Assembly: GCF_008831285.2 (NCBI RefSeq)
Contig: NC_045143.1
Coordinates: 14,967,151-15,031,150, forward strand
DNA from: Nymphaea colorata
Taxonomy: Eukaryota; Streptophyta; Magnoliopsida; Nymphaeales; Nymphaeaceae
Direction of reading: 5' to 3'
DNA: 64,000 nt
The number at the start of each line of letters is the position of its first letter. Position 1 is the first letter of the stretch. The position numbers were made by a program, and so were the translations under genes. Positions 1-13,055 of this stretch are shown here, in pieces. The notes beneath the pieces were generated by a model, which was not told the origin of the DNA, did not search any database, and saw only the letters and a list, made by a program, of their open reading frames with translations.

Positions 1-1397
1 CAGTCTATGAGGCTCATCAAGGCCTTAGTCGAACAGAACCCAGAATCCATCCCTCTATACTCGGTTAAGGGAAACCTTGTGTATAGGAAGAATCGAGCAG
101 TGGTTCCTCCAGAATCTGCGTTAAAACGGGAGCTCCTGCAAGCACTTTCACTGTTCACCTGCAGCAGGGCATGAGGGGGTCGCCAAGACCCTAGGAAGGA
201 TGAAGGCCCAATTTTGGTGGCAGGGCATGAAAGCCGAAGTGCAACGATATATTCGGTAGTGCGTGGTATGTCAGAGGGAGAAGTACGAGGCCATCAAGCC
301 TCCCGGTCATCTAAACCCCTTCCCCATACCAAACAAACCGTGGATGGACATCACTATGGATTTTATTGACGCCATGCCTCGTTCTGAGGGCAAGAAAGCA
401 ATTTTAGTAGTGGTGGATTGACTCACGAAGTATGGCCACTTCGCTCCATTGCCACACTCTTATCAAGGGCCTATGGTGGCTAGTGTGTACCAGGAGTATG
501 TAGGAAAGCTCCACAGAATGCCTCAATCCGTGGTATGTGATAGGGACTCTATATTCATGAGCGCGTTCTGGCAAAAATACATGAAGCTCATGGGTACCAC
601 ATTGAACTTCAGTACAACCCATCACCCACAGACGGACGGGCAAACGAGATAGTGAACCGGTCCTTAGAGACGTATTTGAGATGCTTCGCAGGGGAACGAC
701 CAAACACGTGGGTAAAATTCTTACTATGGACCAAATGGTTGTATAATACCAGTTGGCATTCATCTACCGAGATCACCCCGTATGAAGGCGTATATGCTTT
801 CCCTCCTCCGCCTAGTCCAAGATACGAAGGGGGCACGATAGAAGATGATAGTGTCGACTGTGAGTTGCGCACAAGAGAGGAAGTTCTCAACTCCCTCAAG
901 TAAAACATAACCAAGGCGCAAAACCGCATGAAGCAGACTTACGACAAGGGACACAAGGACCGCGAATTTGAAGTGGGCCAGTACGTATGGCTGAAAAGGC
1001 TACCCCTGAAGCAGAAGTCATTGATGGGTCAGCCTTACTCTAAGTTGTTACCCCGGTACTACGGGCCATACCCGGTGCTTCAAAAGGTTGGGAAGGCAGC
1101 CTACAGACTTGGCCTTCCACAAGCTTCGTTGGTGCACCTTGTATTTCATGTCACGCGCCTTAAGCCACATCATGGGGATGTGCCAACCTTGATAGAACAG
1201 GTGCCGGATCGACAACCAACTCTCTACCAGATTTTAAAGCATCGATATGTTCAACGGTAGGGAAGAACCAGACATGAGGTACTGGTAGAATGGGAAGGGC
1301 CCGACAGGGGCACCTCTTGGGAAGAGTTTGGGACAGTCGCACATTGCTTCCCCTCTGAAAATGCTCGAGAACGAGCTCAATTTAAGGAGGGGGAATA
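1..1397 (+). pseudogene. Ty3/gypsy chromovirus pol 3' part (integrase plus chromodomain), broken
   Basis: This is the 3' end of a gypsy polyprotein that enters from the window edge. It inserts element cDNA into chromatin. Visible in order are the integrase zinc-binding region (the CVVC half at about 260-270), the catalytic core with D in MDFIDAMP and D in VVCDRDSIF, the HHPQTDGQT stretch just before the catalytic glutamate, the integrase C-terminal part with a YYGPYPVLQKVG module near 1060, and a chromodomain (HEVLVEWEGP...TSWEEF, about 1270-1330). The chromodomain places it among chromoviruses. It is inactive: there is a frame change near 150, in-frame stops at 257 (TAG) and 419 (TGA), a one-base loss near 646, and stops at 901 and 1258. 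A polypurine tract at 1384-1395 leads into the LTR. Confidence 0.93.
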
Positions 1398-2736
1398 TGT
1401 TATGGACCCACTTCTAGGTCTGAACCCAAAAGAGGCCGAGCCTAGCAGTAGACAGCGCAGAGCATCAGATTTGTGGCACAGTCTCTTCAAAGCTTGACAG
1501 AAGTTCCCAGAGAGGTTAAGGCAGCACTAGAACCAGTTGCAGCGAGTGGAGCGGGCGGAGCAACAAGGTCCGAGTGCGTGCTTGTGCAGGAAGATCCTCA
1601 AGGCTCCTCGAAACTAGTTGTAGGACTCTCTGAGTTAGAAGCGTCTAAACCTAATGCGAGTCCGATCCCAAGAGCCCTTGAGGCGGTCTAAGACCAAGAG
1701 TCTTAAGCAAATGGCTAGGTCATCCAGACTTAGCCCTCGATCCAAATCCAAAGTGCGGGCGGATACCCGCACGAGGTCCACACCCTGGGCTCGCAAGGCT
1801 CAGGGGTGATCCACTTTTACTTGGGCGCTAGGCCCGATTTCTGTTTTCATGCACTTTGATTATTGCTTTTGGATTTGGATTTGAGTTAGACCTAGCGGAG
1901 CGGGTTGTGCTCCACTTTCTTTTGCTATTTGGGTTTTGGGTAGCGAACCGGTATTGGCTTGTAAACCGGTCCAATTAGGAATTGTATATAAGCTTTTGGA
2001 TCTATGTACAAACTATGCTTTTGGAGAAATTGAATTTCATTTGGTGCGTTGCACTCTCTCTCCTCTCTCGAGCTCTCCATCTCTCTCTCGCACTCCTCCC
2101 TCATGTGTGGTGTGTTCCTTCTGCCTCTTTGCGTCCTCTACCCCCAAGGCGCCTCACCTTTCACCCAAACCCCCTTGGTGCTCCGGCGTTGTCCACGGCA
2201 AAGGTCATCTTCTCCAACACAACCGACGACTTCCTCCTCCTTCTCCTAATCCCTTCTACATTCTACCTCAACCCAATCGGCCAACGGACTAACGAGAAGG
2301 TTCCCCGGCGCTCCGGCGACTAGCGGCAACCCTTGACCACGATCTACCCACGGAACGGACAGCGAAGACTTCGGTGCCTTCATCCGATCCCACACGGGTG
2401 TTGAAGGGCCGATCTTCAATCGTGCAGCTTGAAGGAGAAAGCTTCAGCAATCGACTGCAAGATAGACAAAAAGAGGTTGGTCTTCGAATTCTTAAGTGTT
2501 TACAAGATTTGTGTTGGAAGATCTCTTTGGAAGAGTTCATCCACGACTAGGTTCCTCCCTCGGCATACCCGAGAGTTGAATCTCAAGTCATATGGTGAAA
2601 TCCTCTCTAGAGTATTCTTTACACGTCTTGGAAGCACCTTCTAATCTCTAGGCTCATCCCGAGTTAAGTTCAAGAAGTTCGGACGACGTAGGGTAGTTAG
2701 GCAGAGTAGAGAAGTCAGTGTCAGTTCCTATCAACA
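1398..2736 (+). repeat. 3' LTR of the chromovirus
   Basis: The LTR starts with TGTTATGG directly after the polypurine tract and probably ends with CA at 2736, giving about 1.34 kb, a usual size for large chromovirus LTRs. It contains a TATA box followed by a pyrimidine-rich stretch (about 2050-2100) expected of the R/U5 region. The 5' partner lies outside the window, so the end is inferred from the TG...CA rule and not from alignment. The five bases after the end are TGCAT; the matching target duplication cannot be tested here. Confidence 0.75.
1985..1992 (+). promoter_or_regulatory. TATA box of the chromovirus LTR promoter
   Basis: TATATAAG sits about 590 bases into the LTR, in the expected U3 position, upstream of a CT-rich stretch. 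Transcription would start about 30 bases downstream. This is a motif match only. Confidence 0.55.
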
Positions 2737-4065
2737 TGCATCAGCCTCTTAGATTTGTTTATAAGTGCATATTAACAAATGTTTTGGTACAATAATAGCA
2801 ACCTTAGTGTTTGCTAAATGTAAACAGTAATTTTAAATGTTATGAAACATAAAATCTCACAAAGGTAAGTAAATATAGCCGCAATAAGACAACTTTGATG
2901 ATGACAAAGATGAAAATAAAAGCGGTAGCTAGGTAGAAAATGAACGATTTTCTTTGTGGGTATGGGACTTGTACCATTAATGGGGTAAATCAGCTCTAAT
3001 TGATCAATATAAATATATATATCGCTATGTTGAGCTTTTTCTATATTTTTCTAATTAAAAATTCTTATGAACTAACAAATTAATAAAAAGACAAATTAGA
3101 AGAGGTTACCAACAATAATACGTGGTTCTGTCATTTTGACATGACCAGCCAATGTGATTATCTAGAGAGAGGAACAACTGGTCAAAGTGAAGGACAGATT
3201 TGGAGTGGTTACCAACCACAATATGATTTTGACTGGGATTTCGTCAGGAAAATAGTCTGTTTTTGGAGCACAATTTGTACCTTCGTTCATCAAGCCATCC
3301 ACGTCACATTTTGAGTACTCAAGCTCATATTTGGGGTTTGGAATCTTCTTGAACGGATGTTAAAATTAAAAATTTCATTGAAGCCATCGTTGATTTATAT
3401 ATAGCACATGGTGTGTGATATTTTATGACCAAAGGTGCAATTCTTGTGCCACAAAGAGCCTTCGTGCTCCTGAACAACAGAAAATAAAAAGGGCACAAAT
3501 CAATAAAAAAAGGGTTCATTGTTACTATCCCCTGGTGGACTCTCTTTCCTAATGAAGAAGATAACTCCATAGCGCTGAATCTCTTCTTCTGCTACTTCTT
3601 TGTCATTAGGTGGGGTCAGTTGATAATGAATCCTGCAGTGTGTAGTACGAGCAACCAAAAAAAACGAGAAAGGGGAAAACTGATAAAAAAAGAACAAAAA
3701 AATGAGGGGCCCGATTTCGCATCAAAACACCGTCAGAGAAAGAAATGAAGAAGAAACTTAAGGAGGAGAGAGAAAGAATTAATATCTGTTGTTGTTGGGT
3801 TTCTACTGCCGCTGCTTAAGCTCCGGTGTGCTTGCCGATCATCACAGATGGCTGGGGATAGTAGATGCTTTCTGTTGCTCAACGTAAAACCCTCACAAAT
3901 AGACAGACGAACTAGATTCAAGAGAGTCAAGAGAGATAAAATGAGAGAAGGAAATGGAAAAGAAGTCGACAAAGAGCCACTTATACCTGTCTTGGGAAAT
4001 TTGATGTTGGCCCATTGTTTTGTACACAATTCCAGTGAAGACTCATATTTTTTTCAATTATTATC
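2737..4065. other. AT-rich intergenic stretch, nothing recognised
   Basis: Between the chromovirus LTR and array copy A I see no gene, retroelement domain or clear repeat. Short open frames on the minus strand (3325-3697, 3733-4029) are low-complexity and have no recognisable domain. A purine/pyrimidine-biased patch near 3650-3780 may be a decayed promoter or leader. Confidence 0.5.
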
Positions 4066-5514
4066 CTGCAATCTTTTGGGTTTCAGTAGTGGTTGGGTTG
4101 ACCCGTTCTATATAAAAAATTAATTGCAGGACCCAATCAGGAAAGACTTTAGTTGCATACAGTAAAGTAAAGACGATTTGTTCAGAATCCCATATACATG
4201 CAGTTGCAGCTTGCAAATTCTTCGTAACGTAACAATTGCATTATAGAATGTAGCTGCATGTGTATACATCAATCATGGAGATCTATCTCACTTATAGAAA
4301 GTCCACCAGAAGCCATACATTGGATTTAAAAACAGTTTAACACTTAGTTTTTTTTAATTAAACCGTAAAAAAAGTAACGTATATGTTTTTCCAATCATTA
4401 CGTGCAATTTCAATGTATTTAAATCTAAGAATCCACTCCAATAATGTTTTCAATGTTAACAAAGACTGCTCCACAAATTGAATGAGAAAAATAAGAGATC
4501 ATTCCTTTTGAAAAACACCAAATGTCCACTCAACTTTTCCTTCTCTTTTTTAAAAAAACACTTGATCTCGTAAAAAATATTGAAGTAATCATCCAAATGA
4601 TGAAATTATCCCTTCAAATTGAAACTATTATCAATAACATAGAATTAAATAGGAGAAACTGCTAATTAATGCCTCCAGTACAAACTCCAAAATTATCTAG
4701 ATCAAGATTGTGGGGATGAGTTTAAGTAGAAAGATGTAACTCACTAATAGCTATATATATGTAAAAGGTATTATGAACTTACAACCAATATGAGCTATTA
4801 AGTTGAACCAAGTTGAAGAGTATGGTTTCAAAAATGTCAATGGCTGAAAGCCAGATATATATGTCAAAACGTATCTCATGGTTTTGATGTGGCAACATGC
4901 AGGATTATGGAATTCTGCCCATAAGGCGAAGATTTTCGTGGATCTCAAACATAAAAGTTAAGGATGTAAAAGATAGAATCGAAAGCATCATTCCTTGTAC
5001 ATTGAAAATGACAAACACCAAAACTGAGGACGTTTTTCCTAACTAAAATTAATTTTAGGTCTGCTACTTGGATAAATAAAACAAAAGAATTAGTCAACAT
5101 GTAAAAGTAAGCCAAAGAAATAGCAAACATGCAAAACTAATCCGAAGGCGGATATTAAAACTACCAAAAGGAGAATATAAATTTGTTGTTCACTGTATGA
5201 AAGCTGGAAACATCTGAATGGTGAAATTGACTTCCTTTTTTTTTTGTTTGCAATGTTGTGCTTCGATTGAAGGTACCATGATTTGTTGATATATAGATTC
5301 ACATTTTGATGGAGGGAAAATGTAATGGTGAAAGCAACATAATAAATACTTTATTTCTCAGGGCTGATTTCATCTTTCAACCAATGTCATTCCTCTTTAA
5401 ACAAAAATGTGGCTGCATTTCTATCTCTTTAGTGCATTGACTTGTAAGGAATAGATCGCGCGAGACATGTCATTGATTGATTGGAACTGGAACTTGCTCG
5501 GTGGGAGGTGTGGA

Positions 5515-5680
5515 TATTTATCTATACCAGTGATTTTCGTGGCTGGTATTTGTACCCTAACAGCGGTGATGGTTGCCGCCGCTAAACTCATGTTTACCGG
5601 CGATGTCTACCACCCTATAAACCTTCACTGCTATAGACCTACAATGGCAGTTTTTGCCACCGGTATACCTTGTTGTAACC
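5515..5680. repeat. Inverted-repeat cluster (TATACC[A/G]GTG motifs) in copy A
   Basis: This is a compact block of short palindromic motifs related to TATACCGGTG and CACCGGTATA, beginning CTATACCAGTG and ending CACCGGTATACC. It looks like the subterminal repeats of a CACTA-like transposon or a small foldback/MITE. Counterparts sit at the same place in B, C and D, so it was there before the array duplicated. Confidence 0.5.
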
Positions 5681-6440
5681 AGTAAAACAGACCCTAGAAC
5701 ATACTACCACTATTATTTGAAGCATGTGTGTGCCCACCCGTTTGCTTCGGCTGCCTGCTTATCTTATCACTCAAGTGTCCCTCCCTCTTTGTTTTGTGAT
5801 TAACACTATCTTTTCAATTTTTATATTTCATGTTAGCTATGCTTTTGTTTTAGTTTACTTTTTTCTCAACAACAATGTAAAATTTAACTAATGTTGGATT
5901 TAAAGAAGGTTGTATCTCGAATTAAACCATGTCAAATTTAATGAATTTATTTTACTTCTAACGGTTCGATGAAAAAGGTGCACTCATAAGTGTGTTGCTT
6001 AAATAAAAGAAAGTATTGCTTTTTTTTTCATCTGCCATACTTACAAGTTATTAAATATTTCACAAGCTTTGATGAAAAGTTGTTGGCAACAACAAAATTA
6101 ATTTTCTGTCAGCACGGCAACTGGCAGAACAGTATTATCCTTCATTTCTGATTTTGGCTTGAGATAATAATGCTTTTTGCTTCCTTTTCTTTTCTTTAAA
6201 TTTTGGACATAATCTTTGTGGGTATCATATGCTAGAACTTACACGTCACAACTTGTTGCTTTGCTAGTTCTCATTTCACAAGCTTGCCGAAAATTTGGAA
6301 ATATAATCAAATAAACGAAATTAGGCAACCCCCTAACATTTGACATGCACAAAAAGTGCATGGTACTGGTACTAAGTCTATGACGATAACTCAAACGCGA
6401 GCAGCCAATCAATACTAAGATAACATAAGACATTTATCTT

Positions 6441-6499
6441 GAGTAGAGACAATAAAAGACTCCACATAATCAGGCCTTGGCCATTGGGGCTTCAACTGC
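6441..6499 (-). pseudogene. Exon-like island in copy A (LKPQ...RPDYVESFIVST)
   Basis: On the minus strand this reads LKPQ followed by RPDYVESFIVST. Copies B, C and D have related sequence at the same spot (B at 13783-13840), with a GT donor after the island in B. In A the donor reads AT instead of GT. An AG acceptor after a T-rich tract lies upstream in B, C and D. The protein family is not recognised. Confidence 0.4.
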
Positions 6500-6638
6500 A
6501 CTCTAACGAGCCCCAAAAAAAGAGCAACTAAGAATTTTATGACTGGAAAAACAAATATTTGTCAATCAAAACGCCTTGCTCATGGAGAATATGAAACAAC
6601 AATAAAAAATTAGACATTTAAAAAACTGCCGCAAATAC

Positions 6639-6684
6639 CTCCAAGTTGTAGCTGGTTCGCTAGTTTGTCAAAATCATCAATATT
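6639..6684 (-). pseudogene. Exon-like island in copy A (IDDFDKLANQLQLG)
   Basis: The minus-strand reading IDDFDKLANQLQLG is followed by a GT donor. The same island is seen in C (16888-16957), where it extends further upstream, and in B and D, where it reads with small changes (one stop in B). The 5' part is deleted in A. The family is not recognised. Confidence 0.45.
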
Positions 6685-7525
6685 TTAGATTCCCTCCATG
6701 GACATCAATAAAATTGTCAATAGTCACATGAAGACAAAAACAAGGTATTTTAAAGACTTATCACAACTACAACATGTTTGACAGTTCTCGTAACTATCAT
6801 AAATTGTTTGAATATATCCAAAGACTATTGAAAGAACCAAAAAAATATATGTATCTACCTACATTATGGATCTTATGGATATTTTGGTAGCAAAGTTTCT
6901 TGTATGTATGAGTTAAAGTCACGCTGCTGTTAAAAGAGATACCACCAGTCTTTTCTTTTTGAAATACATTAGCAATGAGAATAAAAAGCAGAGTTAAAGA
7001 GCAAGTTCCTTTTCTCTAAGTCCATATGCAATTTCCATGGTTTATTGACATATTCTCAAGGAAGGCAACAACCAAGCATGGCCTTTCATCAACCTGAAAC
7101 ACTCAATTATAGCAATGGTAAGTTCAAATTTTATCCTATCCTAAAAATCCACGTTGAAGTAACTCATCAACTTTACAATATTGAGTTAATGTTCTGTACA
7201 CGAGTTTCTGTGTGTGCATGATCATTTGGCTCAGGTTGGCCATGCATCAGTTTAAGGCGTTCATACTGAGCTGAATGAGTGCAATAGTTCCAATCTATTC
7301 AAGCAAACTAATGTAAGAAGTGAAGACCGAGGTCGTCTTACCGAAAATAACATTTTCTCTCCAAAATAAAAGATAATAAGCTTAATATATCAACATAATT
7401 GCCCATGCTCTCATGTGATATACTTTTTGAGTAGACTAGAAACATGAAGTATAAATCCAAGTATAATGTTGGAAAGCAATAAAACTCCTCATGAGCACTA
7501 CAATGAAACTGAAAAGAGAAATGAA

Positions 7526-7627
7526 CTCATCAGAAAGTACACATTGAAGCCGTGGATCTGATGCTCTTAGATCAATTAGCAGCTTGTCATCAACACTTGA
7601 AGTCAAAAGTTCCAAACCAAGAGGTTC
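7526..7627 (-). pseudogene. Exon-like island in copy A (EPLGLELLTSS...VLSDE)
   Basis: A 34-codon open stretch on the minus strand reads EPLGLELL at its start and RLQCVLSDE at its end. D has an equally long open copy at 32025-32126 with a GT donor right after it; differences between A and D include L/H, S/N, D/E, R/Q and C/R. B has a 5-base deletion in it and C a stop. Conservation of the frame in two copies suggests a real ancestral exon. The protein family is not recognised. Confidence 0.5.
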
Positions 7628-8113
7628 ATAACAAAAAGCAGATCATTACAGTGACCAAGATTAAGAATGTTGTTAGTTCATATTGATAGAGATTCAAAAG
7701 CTCACATACAAGTCCGCAAAAATAGATACTTTATACAACATTGAGAAATAGATAGATTGCAAAATATAGATGAAGATGGAAAATCCCTTGTCGCTCTTCA
7801 ACCTAGCAAATAGACAATAAGAGATGGGTGCTACAGAATCATATTTGTGTGTGCGTGTCTGTGTGTATACATACATACATACTTATATATGTATTCTATA
7901 ATTTTATGCTTTTAGGTTCATCAACAAAAATATCGCTTTTGATCTGCGAGTACTTTGTGGAAGAAAATATACACAAATATCTACTAAAAAGTCAGTAATA
8001 TTGGCAACAAATTACGAACTGGAAATGTGCTTTTTTTTTTTATTAATTTCCATATATTCAATTTTGCTAAACGAATGTCGATATAAAGAACTTATATACA
8101 CACAAACCCATGC

Positions 8114-8256
<143 letters not shown>

Positions 8257-9427
8257 GATTGTTGACATCCCTATTTTCCAAAATAACAGGAAACATAAGA
8301 AGACAATGAATAATGAAACCTTTCAAGCATGAGGACATATAGAAAATCAACATACCATGCATGACCACATGACTGCATGTTGGTTCGAACAGATTTTGGC
8401 AAGTCAACCTGTATCATGCAGAAGCAAACATGTGTGTGTAATATCTCAATCGCACCTGAAGATTGCAGTAACCTTAATCAAATCAGAGCCTACAAGCTAA
8501 AAAGAATTAAAAAAAAAATCTATTCCAATAAAGACTGATGTACTTCTCTTCAAGTGCATTAATCCTTAAAAAGAAATTCAAGATTTTCAGTTCGAAATGG
8601 CTCAAGTCCCACTGAAAGTACAAAATATAGTGGTTTGTGTTTGAATGAGAGCGGCAAGCGGAGTTTAATTTTTATCGCATCTTAAGAATTCAAGCCAAGT
8701 TTAATCTTTAACTTAGATTAGAATTCTTCTGAACTCGTTAAAAAGAAAATGGAAATATGAAAGGCTATGGCCAAATTATGGGCACAGCCTAAATTGATCT
8801 GAGTCTTAAGGGGATGGGAAATTTGAAAATAGAAATGTATAACAGACGCATGGACAGCAATGGATATTCTCATTAATAGAAGTGGGGATGTAGAAGCTAC
8901 ACAACAACTAAAAAGAGTAAAATCTTCATAATCAGTCTATCGTCTATTCAGATTCTTTTCTATTGGTGCGGAAAGAGCATGAAAAAAATAGGGCAGGGTG
9001 TTGGATAACCATTCAGCACCTGTGGCTGTGGACAGGTTGGTGGTGATGGCTGGAGAAGGGACCAGGTTTGAGTGGCTCTGGTTCACCTAAATGAGCCCAC
9101 ATGCCTGTCTGATTTTGATGAAAAGGCGTTGGGTAATTCTGGTTTGACAAAGTTTGGTAGAAAAAATCAAAAGAAAGGAGAGAAAGGAGGGAGGGATGGG
9201 GCGGAAGGTTCACATTTGTTCTAATAAATTTATTGCAGGATATGGAAATTGCATGTCAAATAAATGCCAACCAATTATCTCTATACCATACTTACAATTA
9301 CTTCCCAAAAAGTCTTTAAAAAATGGGGACGATAAATTAAGTGATGTGCCCACACCCATGGAAACTAGACCAACCAAATCCTAAATTGACAATCAAACAA
9401 AGAAAAAGAAGCGAAGAACAAGAATAC

Positions 9428-9462
9428 CTCATCTTCCCAACTCCGGTATCTTTAATCCAAGA
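9428..9462 (-). pseudogene. Exon-like 35-base island in copy A (SWIKDTGVGKMR)
   Basis: On the minus strand a CAG acceptor is followed by 35 bases reading SWIKDTGVGKM, then a GT donor. Copy C has the same 35-base island at 18631-18665 (AWVEDTGVGKM) with the same splice signals. Equal length, conserved splice signals and conservative changes support a former exon. Confidence 0.45.
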
Positions 9463-10664
9463 CTGACCAAACAAAAAGAGAAGGAACCAATCCACATTAG
9501 TCACATCATCCAAACATGAGATTCTGCATTCCCAGCAGAGGCAACAAAACAACAGATGAAAAAAACCACAATTGAAACAACTGAAAAGATGAAGGAAACC
9601 CTATGTTCCTTCGGTCACATGTGACAATTAAGGAAATCAACAAAACATAAAAAGTCCAGACATTAATCCACAAAAGTAATGCTGGAGATAATGAATATGT
9701 TGGGCAAAATGTGAGGGTCAAAGTGAAACAAAGACATTAATCCACAGAAGAAAACAACTAACATGCGGCCACCTTATTCAAAAATTTCAAGAAAAAAGCC
9801 CATATCCTCCCTAATATGCAGCCACATTTCTCAAGCTCCTTCTTTGGCTTCTACCGAGAGTAGGTCACCTGTTCATCCCCTAGTTCTCGCGCTCATCCAA
9901 TTCAGCTGACTGCAAGCAGATTACATTTCATGGCCAATTTAAGAGTGAGACTGGCCAGATACTAATTAATTTTTAATATTTATCGAAATTTTTGTTAACC
10001 ATATATTTTCTCTTATTTTCAACAAATATTCGAAAACCAAACTCCTATTCGATCCGAGTGAACCAGAAATTAGACGATGGCGAGGTGAGCAACCAGCAAA
10101 TTGAGCAAGGAGAAATGCCAGAAAACGAGCAACAGAGGAGGTGAACCATGGATTTTTTGATGAAACAGAAAAATTTGGGAAGCAATGACAGAGTTGAGGA
10201 ACCTTTCTTCTTCTTTGACTCTTCTGTCAGCAGCAATCGGTCGATTGTGATGGATGCTTGACATCGGTTAAACACTTTAATGGCCGAGGGATTGATTTAT
10301 GTTGTCACAAGTAACATGTCTCAAGTCTTTTACGTTGAGATTTAGGAATGGATCTACAAACTGATCCTAATGGCGATCCTAATTCCAACATTTGTTGTAG
10401 TGAGGTGGAAACCGCGATGGATCGGAGGGAGAGAAAGAGTGAGCTAATATAGAGGCCGAGAGAGGGGCGATTTGGTCTAAAACCCTAAAGGCAAGAAGTT
10501 GATATGGAAGAGCAATCAACACACACGGGGGCAGCACTCAGAGGGAAATCCAACCGGCATAATCTGCCTTTTTCTTAAAGAAATTATGTCCAAACAAGAA
10601 TCTGCAGCCTCCAATTGATGTGATTATAGAAAACAGGAACTTTCCAACTTCATATCCAACTAAC

Positions 10665-10762
10665 CTTTCTGGAGTACTAGAAGGCGAATGTAAAAAGAAA
10701 GATGTTGTGGCGAGACGAAGAGGAGCAAAATGCAATCGTTCCGACCTCTCTGATTTTGCCAT
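10665..10762 (-). pseudogene. Candidate first exon in copy A
   Basis: A minus-strand ATG at 10762 opens a frame starting MAKSERSERLHF and ending STPE before an AG|GTTAG donor. A (CT)n tract, typical of plant 5' leaders, lies upstream at 10851-10878. The equivalent in C (about 20230-20330) keeps the ATG and donor but reads in a different frame after small indels, so the coding status is doubtful. Confidence 0.3.
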
Positions 10763-10847
10763 GAATTCAATCTTTTGTTGTTTAAAAGAATGGGGAAACC
10801 CTAGAATTACATTACGCTTCTGCAACTGAACTGCTGGCTTTGAGGAG

Positions 10848-10850
<3 letters not shown>

Positions 10851-10878
<28 letters not shown>
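10851..10878. repeat. (GA)n microsatellite, shared with copy C
   Basis: A GA run lies at the right end of copy A; the matching run in copy C is at 20416-20457. On the minus strand it is a CT tract just upstream of the candidate first exon. Confidence 0.95.
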
Positions 10879-10881
<3 letters not shown>

Positions 10882-10910
10882 CAGAAAAGGTAATCGTGTA
10901 AGTCTGGTTC

Positions 10911-11519
10911 ACACAAAATATGCAAATGGCTCGGGTGAGAAAACTCAGTCATTGTCCTGACCAAATGTAGGGGTTATTCGCTACAGTTCTCATCCTAAGT
11001 AGTGGTATCACGATTTATTTATGATATGAATAACATGGTTGAAATATATATTGGTATGGAAAATGAAGGTAACCATGACCATCCTAAGTATGCCGGAATA
11101 TCACGATGGAATTGATGAATGATTTGTTCACATGAAATTGGTGTTATGGGTTCTTCCCATGCAGATTTGCACCCACGATAACTGATCGTCTCTTTGTCTC
11201 TCTTCTCTCGAGATGAACACCTATGGGAACGCGAACAAAAAGAAAAAAGAGAAAGAGAAAGAGAAAGAGAAAGAGAAAGAGAAAGAGAGGAACAACACAA
11301 CCTATATCCCGATCGAAACCCGGTGACCCAATCTTCCTTGTAACAGGGCATTTTCCCCTTGACATCCTCGACCACGGAGAACACCACGGACCCATCACTA
11401 AAACCACAGAGAAAGAACTTTTTAATCACGACAACCAATAAAAAACAATGAAAAAGAAATAAAACATCGGACAAGAAAGAAAGAATGGAAGAAAGAAAAC
11501 TGCATTTCCCTAAGTTTCC
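10911..11519. other. Spacer between copies A and B, with a (GAAAGA)n tract
   Basis: There is no recognised gene here. A GAAAGA hexamer run occupies about 11249-11288. On the minus strand, 11290-11440 has an open stretch reading SDGSVVFSVVEDVKGKMP that could be exonic, but I see no family match, so it stays unassigned. Confidence 0.5.
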
Positions 11520-12959
11520 AAATGCAATCTTGGGTTTCAGTAGGGGTCGGAAAGACTTTAGTTGCGCAGAGTAAGTAAAGATGATTTGTTCAGTATCCCT
11601 TATACATGCAGTAGTGGCTTGTGTTACAAATCGTGCTCCTTCATCATAAAATTCTTTGTAACGTTACAATTGCATTACAAGATGTAGCTGCATGTGTATA
11701 CATCAATCATGGAGATCTATCTCACTTTCAGAAAGTCTACCAGAAGCCATACATTGGATTTAAAAACAGTTTAATGCAATTTTTTTTAATTAAAATGTAA
11801 CAAAATAACGTATATATGTTTTTCCATTCACTACGTGCAATGTCAAGGTATTTAAATATAAGAATCCACACCAATAATGTTTTGAATGTTAACGGAGACT
11901 GCTCCACAAATTAAGTGAGCAAACCAAATGTCCACTCAACCTTTTCCTTCTGTTTTTCAAATAAACACTCGATTTCGTACAAAATATTAAAGTAATCACC
12001 CAAATGATGAAATTATACCTTTAGCTGGGATTTTACCCACTGCCTGAAGGAAGGCCCGAAGCACTAAAAAATATTAATCACCCAAATCATGAAATTATCC
12101 CTTCAAATTGAAAATATTATCAAGAAAATAGTACTAAAAAGGAAAAACTGCTAATTAATGGCTCTGGTGCAAACTCCAATATTATCTAGATCAAGACTGT
12201 GGGGATGAGTTTAAGTATAAAGATGTAACTCACTAGTAGCTATATATATGTAAAAGGTATTCTGAACTTACAGCCAATATGAGCTATTAAGTTGACACAA
12301 AGTTGAATGGTATGGTTTCAAAAATGTCAATGGCTGAAAGCCAGATATATATGTAACAGGTATCTCAGGGATTTTGAAGTGGCAACATGCAGGATTCATT
12401 ATGGAATTCTGCCCATAAGGTGATAAAACTTAAGGAGCTAGAATATAGAACCAAAAGGATCATTCCTTGTTCGTTGAAAACGGCAAACACAAAAACTGAG
12501 GACATTTTTCTTTTGTTAACTAAAATTAATTTTAAGTCTGATACTTGGATAAAAATAAAACAAAAGAATTAGCCAACATATAAAAACTAAGCCAAAAGAA
12601 TAAGCAAACATGTAAAACTAATCTGAAGGCAGATATTAAAAGCACCAAAGAGAGAATATCATTTTGTTCTTCATTGTATGAAAGCTAGGAATGTCATGAA
12701 TGGTGAAATTCACATTCGTTTCTTTTTTTTTTGGTTTGGCAATCGCCATGATTTCTTGATGTATAGATACACATTTTGATGGAGAGAAAAATGTAACGGT
12801 GACAGAATACCTTATTTTTTAGGGATGATTTAATCTTTTCAACGATGTCTTTCCTCCTTAAACAAACATGTGGCTGCCTTTTCTTTTCCCTTAGTGCATT
12901 TACTTGTAATGAATAGATCTCGCGAGACATATCTTTGGAAGTGGACTCGGAAGAACGTG

Positions 12960-13055
12960 TCTATACCGGTGATTGTCATGGCTGGTATATATGACCTAAG
13001 GTGGAGATTTTTGTCGCCGATGTATAGCGGTGATGGTTTCGTCACCGGTATATCT
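12960..13055. repeat. Inverted-repeat cluster in copy B
   Basis: The block runs from CTATACCGGTGA to TCACCGGTATATC, with an internal TATAGCGGTGATGG. It is the counterpart of 5515-5680 in copy A, shorter by internal deletion. Confidence 0.5.

Noticed and set aside
404-763. Minus-strand frames at 404-763 and 609-954
   Set aside because: They lie opposite the integrase-coding strand and carry no domain. They are antisense shadows.
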